A DNA stretch of 49,082 nt from Bacteroidota bacterium (GCA_947485745.1 CANKQY010000008.1:1-49082), one strand, 5' to 3'. Shown: positions 35,381-44,761, counted from the stretch's first letter. The notes: generated from the sequence alone by a model not told the origin. Numbers and translations: made by a program.

Positions 35381-36520
35381 ATGAAAATTGTAGTCAATAC
35401 GCGCTCCCTAATAACCAATAAATTGGATGGCATTGGCTGGTTTACATTTCAGAGTTTAAAAAGAATTACGCAATTACATCCTTCAGTAGAATTTATTTTT
35501 CTTTTTGATAGACCTTATTCAGATGAATTTATTTTCGGCAAAAACATTACTCCCATAGTCTTATTTCCGCCTGCTAGGCACCCTTTTTTGTATTTAGTGT
35601 ATTATCAATGGAGTGTAAAACGGGTTTTAAAAAAAATAAAACCTGATTTGTTTTTAGCTCCAGATGGCTTATTGGTTTTGGGAAGTAAATACAAACAATT
35701 TGGCGTAATTCACGATATTAACTTTTTACATTATCCAAAAGATTTAAGGTTTTTCTATAGCAAATATTATAATTGGTTCTTTCCAAAATTTGCCAAGCAA
35801 GCCAGTCATCTAGCTACCGTTTCTGAATTTAGTAAGCAAGATTTAGTCAATAATTTCGGTTTGAACCCAAAAAAAATTGATGTGGTATATAATGGCATCA
35901 ATGAAGGATATAAAGTTTTAGGAGAAGCACAAAAGGATGAGGTAAGAGCTAAGTATACTCAAGGAAAAAATTACTTTTTATTTGTGGGTTCACAAAGCCC
36001 AAGAAAAAATTTGGTAAGATTGATAGAAGCTTTTAATATTTTCAAATTAAAAAGTGGATCAAACCACCAATTATTATTGGTTGGCAGCAGCTTTTGGGGT
36101 GAAGGCGAAATTTCTAAAGCAATCGATGCATCCTCCTTTAAAGATGAAATAATTATTGCAGGGCGATTGGATCAAACCGAATTAGAGCAAATTATGGCAA
36201 GCGCTTTTGCTTTGGCATTTGTATCCTACTTCGAAGGCTTTGGCATTCCGTTAATTGAGGCCATGCAATGTGAAGTACCTATATTATGTAGCAATACCAG
36301 TTGTATGCCGGAAATTGCTGGTGATGCGGCATTGTATTTTGATCCTTTTGATGTGAATGATATCAGTGCTAAAATGCTTGAATTATTTCATTCAAAATAT
36401 TTAGCACAAGAGTTAATTGCAAAAGGCAACTTAAGGAAACTTAATTTTTCTTGGGATAAAACAGCCGATAAACTCTGGAAATCTATTGAATTAACCATTG
36501 AGCAACCTAAAAGTTATTAG
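35381..36520 (+). CDS. Glycosyltransferase family 4
   Basis: A 379-residue retaining GT-B enzyme. The N-terminal domain begins KIVVNTRSLITNKLDGIGWFT, and HLATVSEFSKQDLVNNFGL is the usual inter-domain stretch. The donor domain has YFLFVGSQSPRKNLVRLIEAF and the E-x7-E motif in SYFEGFGIPLIEAMQCEVP. This resembles the mannosyl/rhamnosyl-transferase-like group. It is separate from the two transferases near 19-21 kb, and trpS follows 94 bases later on the same strand. Confidence 0.9.
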   Translation: MKIVVNTRSLITNKLDGIGWFTFQSLKRITQLHPSVEFIFLFDRPYSDEFIFGKNITPIVLFPPARHPFLYLVYYQWSVKRVLKKIKPDLFLAPDGLLVLGSKYKQFGVIHDINFLHYPKDLRFFYSKYYNWFFPKFAKQASHLATVSEFSKQDLVNNFGLNPKKIDVVYNGINEGYKVLGEAQKDEVRAKYTQGKNYFLFVGSQSPRKNLVRLIEAFNIFKLKSGSNHQLLLVGSSFWGEGEISKAIDASSFKDEIIIAGRLDQTELEQIMASAFALAFVSYFEGFGIPLIEAMQCEVPILCSNTSCMPEIAGDAALYFDPFDVNDISAKMLELFHSKYLAQELIAKGNLRKLNFSWDKTADKLWKSIELTIEQPKSY

Positions 36521-36614
36521 TGAATCATTTAGCTCACTCCTATTTTTTAAGTTGAAAACTAGGATTAAATTGGTTAAGTAGATGCCAAAGAAATTTCTTT
36601 AATTTGTAAGTGTT

Positions 36615-37616
36615 ATGAATAAAGAGATTATTGTTAGTGGAATAAGGCCTACCGGGAACTTGCATTTAGGCAACTATTTGGGTGCTGTTACCAATTTTGT
36701 AAAAATGCAATATGAGCACAATTGCTTTTTCTTTATTGCAGATTACCATAGTTTAACCACACATCCAAATCCAAAAGATTTACACAATAATGTTCGTCAA
36801 GTTTTGGTTGAATACCTGGCATGCGGACTAAATCCGGAGGCTTGCGCTTTATATATTCAAAGTGACTTGCCACAAATACCCGAGTTATACATGATGCTCA
36901 ACATGCATGCCTATATGGGTGAATTGGAAAGAGTAGCTTCATTTAAAGATAAGGTTAGGAACCAACCCAACAATGTAAATGCTGGTTTATTAACTTATCC
37001 AGTATTAATGGCAGCAGATATTATTATACATAAAGCAAGCAAAGTACCTGTGGGTAAAGACCAAGAGCAACATTTAGAAATGGCCAGAACTTTCGGAAAT
37101 AGGTTCAATAGAATATATGAAAAGGAAATTTTTCCTGAACCATTTGCATTTAATTATGGCAAGGAATTGGTTAAAATACCAGGCTTGCAAGGTGGCGGAA
37201 AAATGAGTAAGAGTGATGGTGATGGCAATGTAATTAACTTGATTGATTCACCAGAGTTGATTAGAAAGAAATTGAGCAGGGCTGTTACAGATACAGGTCC
37301 AAACGAAATGAATACTAAGCCAAGTGATGCGGTTCAAAATTTATTTGATTTAATGAAGATTGTATCTGGTGAAGACAAACTCTTACACTACCAAAATCTT
37401 TATAGCAATTGTGCAATCAGGTATGGCGATTTTAAGAAAGATTTGGCTGAGGACATGGTTTCATTTTTAACCCCCATAAGAGAGAAAATTGCAGAGATTG
37501 ACGCCAACCATCAATTATTGAAACAAGTGGTTCAAATTGGCAAAGAAAAAGCTTCTGAAAGTGCAAACAAAACTTTAAAGGAATGCCGAGAAGCAATTGG
37601 GTTCAAACCGTTTTAA
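36615..37616 (+). CDS. trpS: Tryptophanyl-tRNA synthetase
   Basis: A class I aminoacyl-tRNA synthetase charging tRNA-Trp. The 333-residue length is standard. The HIGH-equivalent is GNLHLGNYLGAV (about residues 14-25) and the KMSKS loop is GGGKMSKSDGDGN (about 196-208). The tryptophan pocket includes MAADIIIH and VGKDQEQHLE. The start ATG directly precedes the conserved IVSGIRPTG. No T-box or leader structure is seen upstream. One iterated palindrome (37600) sits at its last codons. Confidence 0.97.
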   Translation: MNKEIIVSGIRPTGNLHLGNYLGAVTNFVKMQYEHNCFFFIADYHSLTTHPNPKDLHNNVRQVLVEYLACGLNPEACALYIQSDLPQIPELYMMLNMHAYMGELERVASFKDKVRNQPNNVNAGLLTYPVLMAADIIIHKASKVPVGKDQEQHLEMARTFGNRFNRIYEKEIFPEPFAFNYGKELVKIPGLQGGGKMSKSDGDGNVINLIDSPELIRKKLSRAVTDTGPNEMNTKPSDAVQNLFDLMKIVSGEDKLLHYQNLYSNCAIRYGDFKKDLAEDMVSFLTPIREKIAEIDANHQLLKQVVQIGKEKASESANKTLKECREAIGFKPF

Positions 37617-37766
37617 AAAAGCAATTACTAATTGCCGTTCAAATCAAAAGCTAAATATCATTGAATAATCTAGCAGATTTTTTTTGAAATTTATATTACA
37701 GCGCAAACCTAAAACGTTGCTGCTAAAATTACAATGTAGCAAGTATTATAAATAGGTTCAACAAAT

Positions 37767-39026
37767 TTAGGTTTTTTGTTTTTTCTTTTGGGCCGAAGGA
37801 AACAAAACATTGTTCAAAATGAGTCGGTAACCCGGTGAGTTTGGATGTAAACTTAAATCAGTTGGTGGCTCTCCTACTTGATGCTGGTAATCCTCTGGAT
37901 CATGGCCACCGTAAAAAGTCCAGGTGCCTTTGCCCGCAGTTCCATGAATATACCGTGCTTCATTGAGTGATTTGTTATCTCCCAAAATGAGCACATCACT
38001 TTTGATAAACGCCTTTCGAAATGCGGTGGTTTGACCCCAAAAACCTTTTACTGTACTGGTATGATTTTGATTGAGCATTGCAGGAACCATATCCCATTTA
38101 GCGCTAAATTCAAATAAGGAAAATACATCATTGTCTTCTGAAACTGGCCTGGTGCCTTGCATTGCGTCGATATAGCTGTGCTCATAAATCATGGGGTCGT
38201 AATACAATTTATAGTCTTTAAAAGCGAACCCTTTACCAAAATCTAGCTTTTTATCGCCAGCCCAATCGGCAGGATCTCCATCAAAAACTTGCTCACAAAT
38301 ATCAACACCATCTGCCGCTAAAGCAATATCGTAGGTATCTGTGGCACTGCACATGGCAAACATAAATCCGCCACCAAAAACATAATCTCTGATCTTTTTT
38401 GCCACGGCTAATTTTAGCTCCGAGACTTTGGAGAATCCATGTTTGGCGGCCATTGATTCATTTTCTCTTACTTCGGCTTGGTACCAAGCCGCATTCGCAA
38501 AACTAGAATAAAACTTACCAAATTGGCCTGTAAAATCTTCATGGTGCACATGAAGCCAATCATATAAACTTAGCTTTCCATTAAGCACTTCATCATCATA
38601 AACAACTTCATAAGGAATCTCTGCATAGGTAAGCACCAAAGTAACTGCATCGTCCCAGGGTTGTTTTGTTTTAGGAGAATATACTGCAATTTTTGGAGCC
38701 TTTAGTAAACGTACCATTTCTTTGTTTACCTCGGGAGCAGCTATTTCCATTAATATTTCTGTTACCTGCCCTTCACTAATAATATCATAAGTAACCCCTC
38801 TTATCTTACATTCGTTTTCGAGAAATTCATTGTACATAAACATAAAGCTACCACCTTTGTAATTGAGCAGCCAATTAACCTCAAGGTCTTTTTTTAGCAC
38901 CCAATAAGAAATTCCATAAGCCTTTAAATGATTCTTTTGTTCCTCATCCATTGGTATAAGTATACGGGTACAAAAGGCACTGTTTGAACCTAAAATTAAT
39001 GCAAATAAAAATAATAGCTTTTTCAT
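37767..39026 (-). CDS. Exported protein of the group labelled 'asparagine synthetase B' in Bacteroidota
   Basis: A 419-residue protein with a signal peptide (residues 1-19). Relatives in Bacteroidota carry the label asparagine synthetase B, but none of the marks of that cytoplasmic enzyme are present: there is no N-terminal Cys-Gly and no PP-loop SGGxDS. Instead there is a nucleophile-elbow-like GGGFMFAMCSATDTYDIA (about residues 215-232) and a late FYGGHDPEDYQHQVGEPP, reminiscent of class I amidotransferase folds with Cys and His. The real activity is unknown. It lies 27 bases downstream of the DUF2520 gene and is probably cotranscribed with it. Confidence 0.72.
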   Translation of the reverse strand: MKKLLFLFALILGSNSAFCTRILIPMDEEQKNHLKAYGISYWVLKKDLEVNWLLNYKGGSFMFMYNEFLENECKIRGVTYDIISEGQVTEILMEIAAPEVNKEMVRLLKAPKIAVYSPKTKQPWDDAVTLVLTYAEIPYEVVYDDEVLNGKLSLYDWLHVHHEDFTGQFGKFYSSFANAAWYQAEVRENESMAAKHGFSKVSELKLAVAKKIRDYVFGGGFMFAMCSATDTYDIALAADGVDICEQVFDGDPADWAGDKKLDFGKGFAFKDYKLYYDPMIYEHSYIDAMQGTRPVSEDNDVFSLFEFSAKWDMVPAMLNQNHTSTVKGFWGQTTAFRKAFIKSDVLILGDNKSLNEARYIHGTAGKGTWTFYGGHDPEDYQHQVGEPPTDLSLHPNSPGYRLILNNVLFPSAQKKKQKT

Positions 39027-39053
39027 ATTTGAATTACAAATAACGTAAAAAAC

Positions 39054-39815
39054 TTAGGATTTATTTTGTAAAATACTTTCACTTAATTGTCTGTAAATGC
39101 TTAATAAGCTTGGGTAATTGGCTAATAATTCTTGGTGTTTTTGCACGGTTCCTATATCATTTCTTAAGGCTGGCCCTGTTTGCGCCAAGCTTGGACTTAA
39201 TATTTCAAGTTTGGAAACAGTTTCATGAATTAAGGGTTTAAGAATCTCAAAAGGCAAATCATTTTCTTCTAAGAATTTTTGTGCCAATACAAATAAATGG
39301 TTGCTGAAATTATTAACTAAAACAGCAGATAGGTGTAATTGTTGCCTTTGAATTTCACTCACAAAGATTGTTTTTGCACCAATTTTATCAGAGAGAAACT
39401 CCAAAATCCTCAAATCGTTAGCATCTTTTGATTCAATACAAATGGGGTTATTGGAAAAATTAGCATAATAATTATTGCTAAAAGTTTGAATAGGCCAAAA
39501 AACACCTGTTTGCTTGTGTTTATTTAATACCGATAATGATTCCATTCCAGAGCAATGCACCACAATTCCGTTCACCTCAATTTGATTAGAAACCTCCTCA
39601 ATAGATTGGTCGGAAACGGCAAGAATATAAACGTCGCAATCGCTTGGAATTATAGCCAAATTATCCACACAAGGAATATTAAACAATGCTGAGAATTCTT
39701 TGGCATGACTTAAGGTTTTTGAATAAACACCCTTTAATTCAATACCATTATTAATTAACGCATTGGCTAAATTTTTAGCCAATTTACCAGTACCAATTAT
39801 AAAAACACTAAACAC
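39054..39815 (-). CDS. Rossmann-fold DUF2520 oxidoreductase-like protein
   Basis: A 253-residue protein whose N-terminus FSVFIIGTGKLAKNLANAL is a dinucleotide-binding GxGxxA-like turn. The middle IYILAVSDQSIEEVSNQI is typical of ProC/F420-dependent reductase-like folds. The C-terminal DUF2520 helix bundle includes VLVNNFSNHLFVLAQKFLEE and the closing AQTGPALRNDIGTVQKH. The substrate is unknown. It starts with GTG at 39815, supported by a -7 box 22 bases upstream, and is followed closely by the periplasmic amidotransferase-like gene. Confidence 0.85.
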   Translation of the reverse strand: MFSVFIIGTGKLAKNLANALINNGIELKGVYSKTLSHAKEFSALFNIPCVDNLAIIPSDCDVYILAVSDQSIEEVSNQIEVNGIVVHCSGMESLSVLNKHKQTGVFWPIQTFSNNYYANFSNNPICIESKDANDLRILEFLSDKIGAKTIFVSEIQRQQLHLSAVLVNNFSNHLFVLAQKFLEENDLPFEILKPLIHETVSKLEILSPSLAQTGPALRNDIGTVQKHQELLANYPSLLSIYRQLSESILQNKS

Positions 39816-39837
39816 GGTTGCTCCCTTTCATTTATTT

Positions 39838-39845
39838 CAAACATA
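39838..39845 (-). promoter_or_regulatory. -7 box for the DUF2520 gene
   Basis: On the minus strand the bases read TATGTTTG, a full match to TAnnTTTG, 22 bases before the GTG start. The expected -33 TTG is displaced (CTTG only 14 bases upstream). Confidence 0.5.
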
Positions 39846-39952
39846 ATTAAAATATAAATCAAGTTTCATTTAAAAGAAAGATTAAAAATTTGATGTATTT
39901 GATTTTTATTTTCTCATTAAATCGATATTTTAGCAGCTTAGTAATTACAAAC

Positions 39953-40603
39953 ATGAAAAAACTACTACTTTTATCCTATTTAGTTATTGGTCTTGGCCAA
40001 ATATTAAGGGCTCAAACTGCTGACCACAAATGGGCTTTGGGGCTTAATTTTGGAATTTCTGAATACTGTGGCGATTTAGGTAATGGTTTTTTAAAATTTG
40101 ACTTAGGATCAAATAGAATTTATACAAACAATAAAATCACAACTACTAATAGCAAACCTGGTTATGTGGGATTAAATGCTTCGAGGTATTTAAATACCCG
40201 TTTTGACTTGAACATGTCATTACTAAGAGGGGAAGAAGGATACTTTAGAAATATAGATTATTATTACAATGCTAAATTTACTTATGCAGATGTTACTGCT
40301 CGTTGGAAATTTATGGCAAAGGATAATGCTAAATTTACGCCTTATTTTATGACTGGAATTGGAACCAGGTACACAGAATACAATAGTGGAAATGATTTTA
40401 ATAAAGATGGAGCCTTAGATCTTGTAATTCCTTTAGGAATTGGTATGAATATAAAATGTGAGGAAAGATTTTATATCAATATTCAATCCTATTATGGTTG
40501 GACGAATGGAGACAAGGTAGAAGGTTTAGCAAAATACACCAGATTTTCTTATGATCAGTTATGGCATCATTCTGTAGGAGTAAGTTTTTTATTGGGTAAA
40601 TAA
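39953..40603 (+). CDS. Outer membrane beta-barrel-like protein
   Basis: A 216-residue exported protein. I use the ATG at 39953, where the signal peptide MKKLLLLSYLVIGLGQ begins; the frame extends to 39890 with an unlikely N-terminus. The mature part alternates hydrophobic and polar residues in strands, for example YVGLNASRYLNTRFDLNMSLL and FTPYFMTGIGTRYTEY, and ends in a hydrophobic strand (HSVGVSFLLGK). This suggests an 8-strand barrel such as an OmpA/OmpW-like porin domain, but no family is recognised. Monocistronic. Confidence 0.7.
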   Translation: MKKLLLLSYLVIGLGQILRAQTADHKWALGLNFGISEYCGDLGNGFLKFDLGSNRIYTNNKITTTNSKPGYVGLNASRYLNTRFDLNMSLLRGEEGYFRNIDYYYNAKFTYADVTARWKFMAKDNAKFTPYFMTGIGTRYTEYNSGNDFNKDGALDLVIPLGIGMNIKCEERFYINIQSYYGWTNGDKVEGLAKYTRFSYDQLWHHSVGVSFLLGK

Positions 40604-40681
40604 AGAGCTAAAGATATTGAGGTAAATAAATGAGCTAGCACTCTATATTTAGCGATGGTTGTTGCCAAGTAAGAATGATAA

Positions 40682-41533
40682 TCATCTCAATATTATTTGC
40701 TCTTGTGTTAAAGCATAACCAGTAAATGAGCCAATGGCGCCGGTAACATTAGATTTTACTGATACGGGTGTTGCAAACGGTCCGCCGTTATTAGCTGCGT
40801 TTCTAAACGAATCCCAAAAGAGGTATTCTGGTCTCCCAATTTGTGATAGGTAAATATTTACGGTATCGCCGTATTTAAACGGATTGAGCATTAAAAATGG
40901 TCGAGGTTGGTTATTGATTAAGGCATCATCAAAAGAATAGAATCTATCGCCATAACCCCAACCAGAAAGAAAAGGAATAAATCCTCTTTTAAGCACCACT
41001 CTATAATTATTTTGTTCTGGGCCATCTTGCCATTGAAGGTAAAAATATGCGTTGGTATCTTTATTATTTGGTTCGAACCAATAATGCATGCTATCTATTA
41101 CTACTGGTTTTGGAATAAAGGTTTTACTAGTAATTTTTCTACCATCTACTAGCTCAACATCAAGCTTGTAGGGCGTTTCGACCTTTCCAGTAAATAATGG
41201 ATTCACATAAATGCCAGGGAAAAGAGAATCCACTAAATCAAAAAATTGGGTTTGATTGGCAATATTATAAATGGTATCGTTTCCTACAATGTTTCCTTCT
41301 GTTATAAAAACTTTGGCATTTCGCACAGCTAAAAGGCTCAAACTGGGGTTGAAATAATCCATGGTTTTTGATAAAATAACATAGTTCAATGTGGACGAAA
41401 GTTGATTGATGGATGCCTCCACCACTAACTCCTCTTTTGAAGCAGGAATATTAATTTTAATTTCTTTCTCACAAGCTGCCAATTGTAGGGTTGCTATAAA
41501 AAGAATCACATATTTAATTATTGCTTTTTTCAT
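40682..41533 (-). CDS. DUF4249 lipoprotein, partner of the TonB receptor
   Basis: A 283-residue lipoprotein with lipobox LAAC (Cys near residue 21). The start is at 41533; the frame to 41572 would overlap the receptor gene. The N-terminal ELVVEASINQLSSTLNYVILSKTMDYFNPS and the following NAKVFITEG are characteristic of DUF4249 proteins, which in Bacteroidota are nearly always beside a TonB-dependent receptor. It begins four bases after the receptor stop. By analogy with SusD it may sit on the receptor at the surface, but its ligand is not known. Confidence 0.85.
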   Translation of the reverse strand: MKKAIIKYVILFIATLQLAACEKEIKINIPASKEELVVEASINQLSSTLNYVILSKTMDYFNPSLSLLAVRNAKVFITEGNIVGNDTIYNIANQTQFFDLVDSLFPGIYVNPLFTGKVETPYKLDVELVDGRKITSKTFIPKPVVIDSMHYWFEPNNKDTNAYFYLQWQDGPEQNNYRVVLKRGFIPFLSGWGYGDRFYSFDDALINNQPRPFLMLNPFKYGDTVNIYLSQIGRPEYLFWDSFRNAANNGGPFATPVSVKSNVTGAIGSFTGYALTQEQIILR

Positions 41534-41537
41534 GAAT

Positions 41538-43922
41538 TTAGAATTTAAAATTCCATTGAACAGATGGAACAATTGGAAACAAATAAACCATGTATGCTTT
41601 TACGGTTTGGCTTTTTATATCTGGTAAAAAATAAATGAAATAAGGATTTGCTCTATTATAAACATTGTAAATACTAAAATTCCAAGAGCTCTCAAATTTC
41701 TTAGTTTGAATTTGATTATACGTAAATGACAAGTCGGCACGGTGGTAAGCTGGTAACCTAAAAGAATTAATAGAAGAATACTTATCTATGAAAATATAAT
41801 CTGGCTCACCGGTAACAGGATCGATGCCATATCTGTAGGCGTATCTCGAATCTGGCAAGGTTGTCGCATTGCCCGTTCCATAAACGAATACAACATTCCC
41901 AGCCCATTTCTTGTTAATTTGAAAGCTGATTAAAACTGACATATCATGTGTTCTATCATACCTAAAATAAAAGGGTTTGCCTTCATTTAATTCATCAAAC
42001 TGTCTGGTACTTTTGCTCCAAGTATAGCCTACCCAACCTGTAAATTTACCTGTTTTCTTTTTTAGAAATAACTCCAAGCCATAACTTGTTCCTTGTCCAA
42101 AAACCATTTCATTTTCTAAATTTTGATTAAAAAACAAGGAAGCACCTGGCTTAAATTCAATTTGATTTCTCATGGGCTTATAGTATGCTTCTGCCGAAGT
42201 TTCATAAGCATTCTCTCTAAAGTTTCTAAAATAACCAATAGCATATTGCCTTGCCATTTGAGGTTTTACTAACTTACTACTTGGTACCCATAAATCAACA
42301 GGAAATTGAGCCCCTGAGGTGGTTGCTAAGTGCAAGAATTGATAGGTTTGTGTATAGGATGACTTGATACTAGAATTTTCATTGATGAGGTAATTACAAT
42401 TAAATCTTGGCTCTAACCTCGGGTAAAATGAAATAGTTTCGTTTCGTCCGTATGAGAAAGACTTTCCAGTAGGTAGTTGAGTGTCGTTGTCGTATTCTTG
42501 CTGAGTGTATGGCCCAACCAATTGAAAGGCAACCAACCTCAAACCATAATTAACAGACCACCTATTATTGATTTTCCATTCATCTAATGCGTAAGCAGCA
42601 TATTCATGCGCATATTGTTTATTGATGGTTTCAGTAATTTTGGTTGAACCAATATTTCCAGCTAAAATACCAGGTTGAAAGGTATGGAAGGTATAATTGA
42701 AGCCAAATTTAATCTGATGTTTGTCGTTAGGGTAATAGGTAAAATCGTTTTTAAGATTCCAGTCCAATAGGTTGCTTCTTACATTGAATCCTCCTGCGCC
42801 AAACTTAAAATCATTGAACAATTCATACCTATTAAAAATGATACTGGTATTGCTAAAAAGTTTAGTATTAAAAATATGGTTCCACCTCAAAGTGGCAGTG
42901 CTATTACCCCAACCAAAATTGAAATTAACAGTGCTATTGGTTCGACTTTTGTAATCAAGAATATCTCTTCCAAAGTAACCAGAAACATATATTCGGTCTT
43001 TGGGACTTAGGATAAAATTTAATTTCAGGTTTACATCATAGAAGTAATAGCTATTTCCTTTTATTTCATCGGGCAAAAAGGGCCTCGCAAAAACATCAAT
43101 ATAGGTTCTTCTACCAGAAACAAGAAAGCTGCTTTTCCCTTTATTTATAGGACCTTCAGCAGATAATCGGGAGGAGATTAAACCAATACCTCCACTGTAT
43201 TTAAACTGTTGGTTGTTTCCTTCTCTCATGTTTACGTTTAAGATAGAAGACAAACGACCCCCATAATTGGCAGGCATCCCACCTTTGATAATTTCTATGT
43301 TTTTTACTGCATCGGAGTTAAAAACGGATAAGAAACCAAACAAATGAGAGGGATTATAAACCACAGCTTCATCCATGAGAATTAGGTTTTGGTCAGGGCC
43401 TCCGCCTCTCACATAAAAACCCGTACTGGCCTCGCCTCCACTTTTTATGCCTGGCAGCAAGGTTATTGCTTTTAACACATCTGGTTCGCCAAAAACAACT
43501 GGTAGTGATTTAATTTTTTCGCCACTCAATTCAATTCTGCCCATTTCTGTGCTTTTTACATTTCTATCATTTCGTTCCCCAATTATTACTACCTCTTTGC
43601 TTTCTCTTTCTTTTGGCGATAAGGCAAATTGAATATTTTCATTTATCTCTTTCTTTAAAAGAAATCTTTTCGGATTATAACCAACATACGAGCATATAAT
43701 TGGTATTTTAGGATTAGAAATTGATAGAGAAAAAAAACCATAAACATTGGTAACAGTTCCATGCAATCCATCTTCAGTTCTAATGGAAGCCCCAATAAGG
43801 GTTTCTCCGGTTAAACTATCTTTTGCATAGCCACTAATACTAGCTTTCTGGGCTAATGTAAAGTTTGCAAAGGAAGGAATAATGAAACCAATACAAATTA
43901 AAATTGTTCTGAAAAACATCAT
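41538..43922 (-). CDS. TonB-dependent outer membrane receptor
   Basis: A 794-residue outer membrane transporter. The signal peptide is at 1-24. A carboxypeptidase-regulatory-like domain (about 27-110) has ISGYAKDSLTGETLIGASI. The plug domain (about 120-230) includes SGGEASTGFYVRGGGPDQNLILMDEAVVYNPSHLFG in family order, and a beta-barrel occupies the rest, ending VPSVQWNFKF with the terminal aromatic. It lacks the full SusC length of about 1000 residues and no SusD follows; a DUF4249 lipoprotein does. The substrate is unknown. It starts with two adjacent ATG codons. Confidence 0.93.
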   Translation of the reverse strand: MMFFRTILICIGFIIPSFANFTLAQKASISGYAKDSLTGETLIGASIRTEDGLHGTVTNVYGFFSLSISNPKIPIICSYVGYNPKRFLLKKEINENIQFALSPKERESKEVVIIGERNDRNVKSTEMGRIELSGEKIKSLPVVFGEPDVLKAITLLPGIKSGGEASTGFYVRGGGPDQNLILMDEAVVYNPSHLFGFLSVFNSDAVKNIEIIKGGMPANYGGRLSSILNVNMREGNNQQFKYSGGIGLISSRLSAEGPINKGKSSFLVSGRRTYIDVFARPFLPDEIKGNSYYFYDVNLKLNFILSPKDRIYVSGYFGRDILDYKSRTNSTVNFNFGWGNSTATLRWNHIFNTKLFSNTSIIFNRYELFNDFKFGAGGFNVRSNLLDWNLKNDFTYYPNDKHQIKFGFNYTFHTFQPGILAGNIGSTKITETINKQYAHEYAAYALDEWKINNRWSVNYGLRLVAFQLVGPYTQQEYDNDTQLPTGKSFSYGRNETISFYPRLEPRFNCNYLINENSSIKSSYTQTYQFLHLATTSGAQFPVDLWVPSSKLVKPQMARQYAIGYFRNFRENAYETSAEAYYKPMRNQIEFKPGASLFFNQNLENEMVFGQGTSYGLELFLKKKTGKFTGWVGYTWSKSTRQFDELNEGKPFYFRYDRTHDMSVLISFQINKKWAGNVVFVYGTGNATTLPDSRYAYRYGIDPVTGEPDYIFIDKYSSINSFRLPAYHRADLSFTYNQIQTKKFESSWNFSIYNVYNRANPYFIYFLPDIKSQTVKAYMVYLFPIVPSVQWNFKF

Positions 43923-43990
43923 AGGTTATAACAACATTGTCAACCGATTGTTTGTTACATTACACATAGGTTATTTCCTCATCAAATAAA

Positions 43991-44761
43991 CTAATTGTCT
44001 GCTGTTTTGCTTTTGCTAAATATACTCTTAAGCTTAACAGCAGGCACCCATATTTTAGAGAGAAAATACTTGAATGGCGAATCTTTTTTAACATGCCAAA
44101 CGGTTGTTCTGCTTGCTTCTTTATGGTCGTTATGAATGCTATAGGCATAAGCTGCAATGGAGGTTCTGGCCTTACCTTCTGGAAAATTGATAGGATCATA
44201 CCCATGTAAAGTATAGCTTCTACAATGCATGATTGCTAATCTATTAAAAGGCACGTCTACTTCAGTTTTTACACCTGTTCTGCCGTCTTCTAATTTTAAT
44301 TCGCCACCATGTTCTTTCTTCCAATCTTTATTAATATATAACAATAAATTGAGGTTTCTGAACCAATTTTCTTTGAGAGGATGGTAATTGAAATCGGCAT
44401 GCATATCTAGGAAGCTGCCATTTCTTCCTTGGTGAATTCCACCACCATAAAAAGTAGGGTCAATAAAAACATCTTCATTAGTAATATAGCTAATCAATTC
44501 GCCAAACTTTGGGTTATTAAAATCTTCATGAAGTTCCATAAATAATCCGCCTAACTCATAATATTTGCTCTTCTCAAATTTGTTTTTGGCAAAAACATAA
44601 TCTGCACTAGGCGTATCAATTTTTGGAATTTGATTGTATAGCTCAGTTAATTTAGCCTCATCACAAATTTGATCAATTCCTATGTGAGGAAATGGTTGAG
44701 CAGTTAAAAACTCATTTCTAAACCTTTCTTTATTTGCTTCTAAATAGCCAAAATCAATCAT
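43991..44761 (-). CDS. 2-oxoglutarate/Fe(II) dioxygenase (prolyl hydroxylase-like)
   Basis: A 256-residue oxygenase. Iron ligands are H121 and D123 in LDMHADFNYHP and H186 in YTLHGYDP, with R199 in KARTSIAAYAY for 2-oxoglutarate; the HxD...H...R spacing is complete. NLNLLLYINKDWKKEHGGELKL is the usual P4H-type core strand. It may hydroxylate a protein or a small molecule. It lies 11 bases after the HtrA gene and probably shares its transcript. The end is clear at TAA 43991. Confidence 0.9.
   Translation of the reverse strand: MIDFGYLEANKERFRNEFLTAQPFPHIGIDQICDEAKLTELYNQIPKIDTPSADYVFAKNKFEKSKYYELGGLFMELHEDFNNPKFGELISYITNEDVFIDPTFYGGGIHQGRNGSFLDMHADFNYHPLKENWFRNLNLLLYINKDWKKEHGGELKLEDGRTGVKTEVDVPFNRLAIMHCRSYTLHGYDPINFPEGKARTSIAAYAYSIHNDHKEASRTTVWHVKKDSPFKYFLSKIWVPAVKLKSIFSKSKTADN

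Noticed and set aside
43930-43960. TTGACA and TATAAC upstream of the TonB receptor, resembling an E. coli promoter
   Set aside because: The spacing is only about 7 bases and Bacteroidota use different boxes.
43960-44205. 81-residue frame at the end of the 2OG oxygenase
   Set aside because: It is an alternative frame of the oxygenase C-terminus with no independent support.
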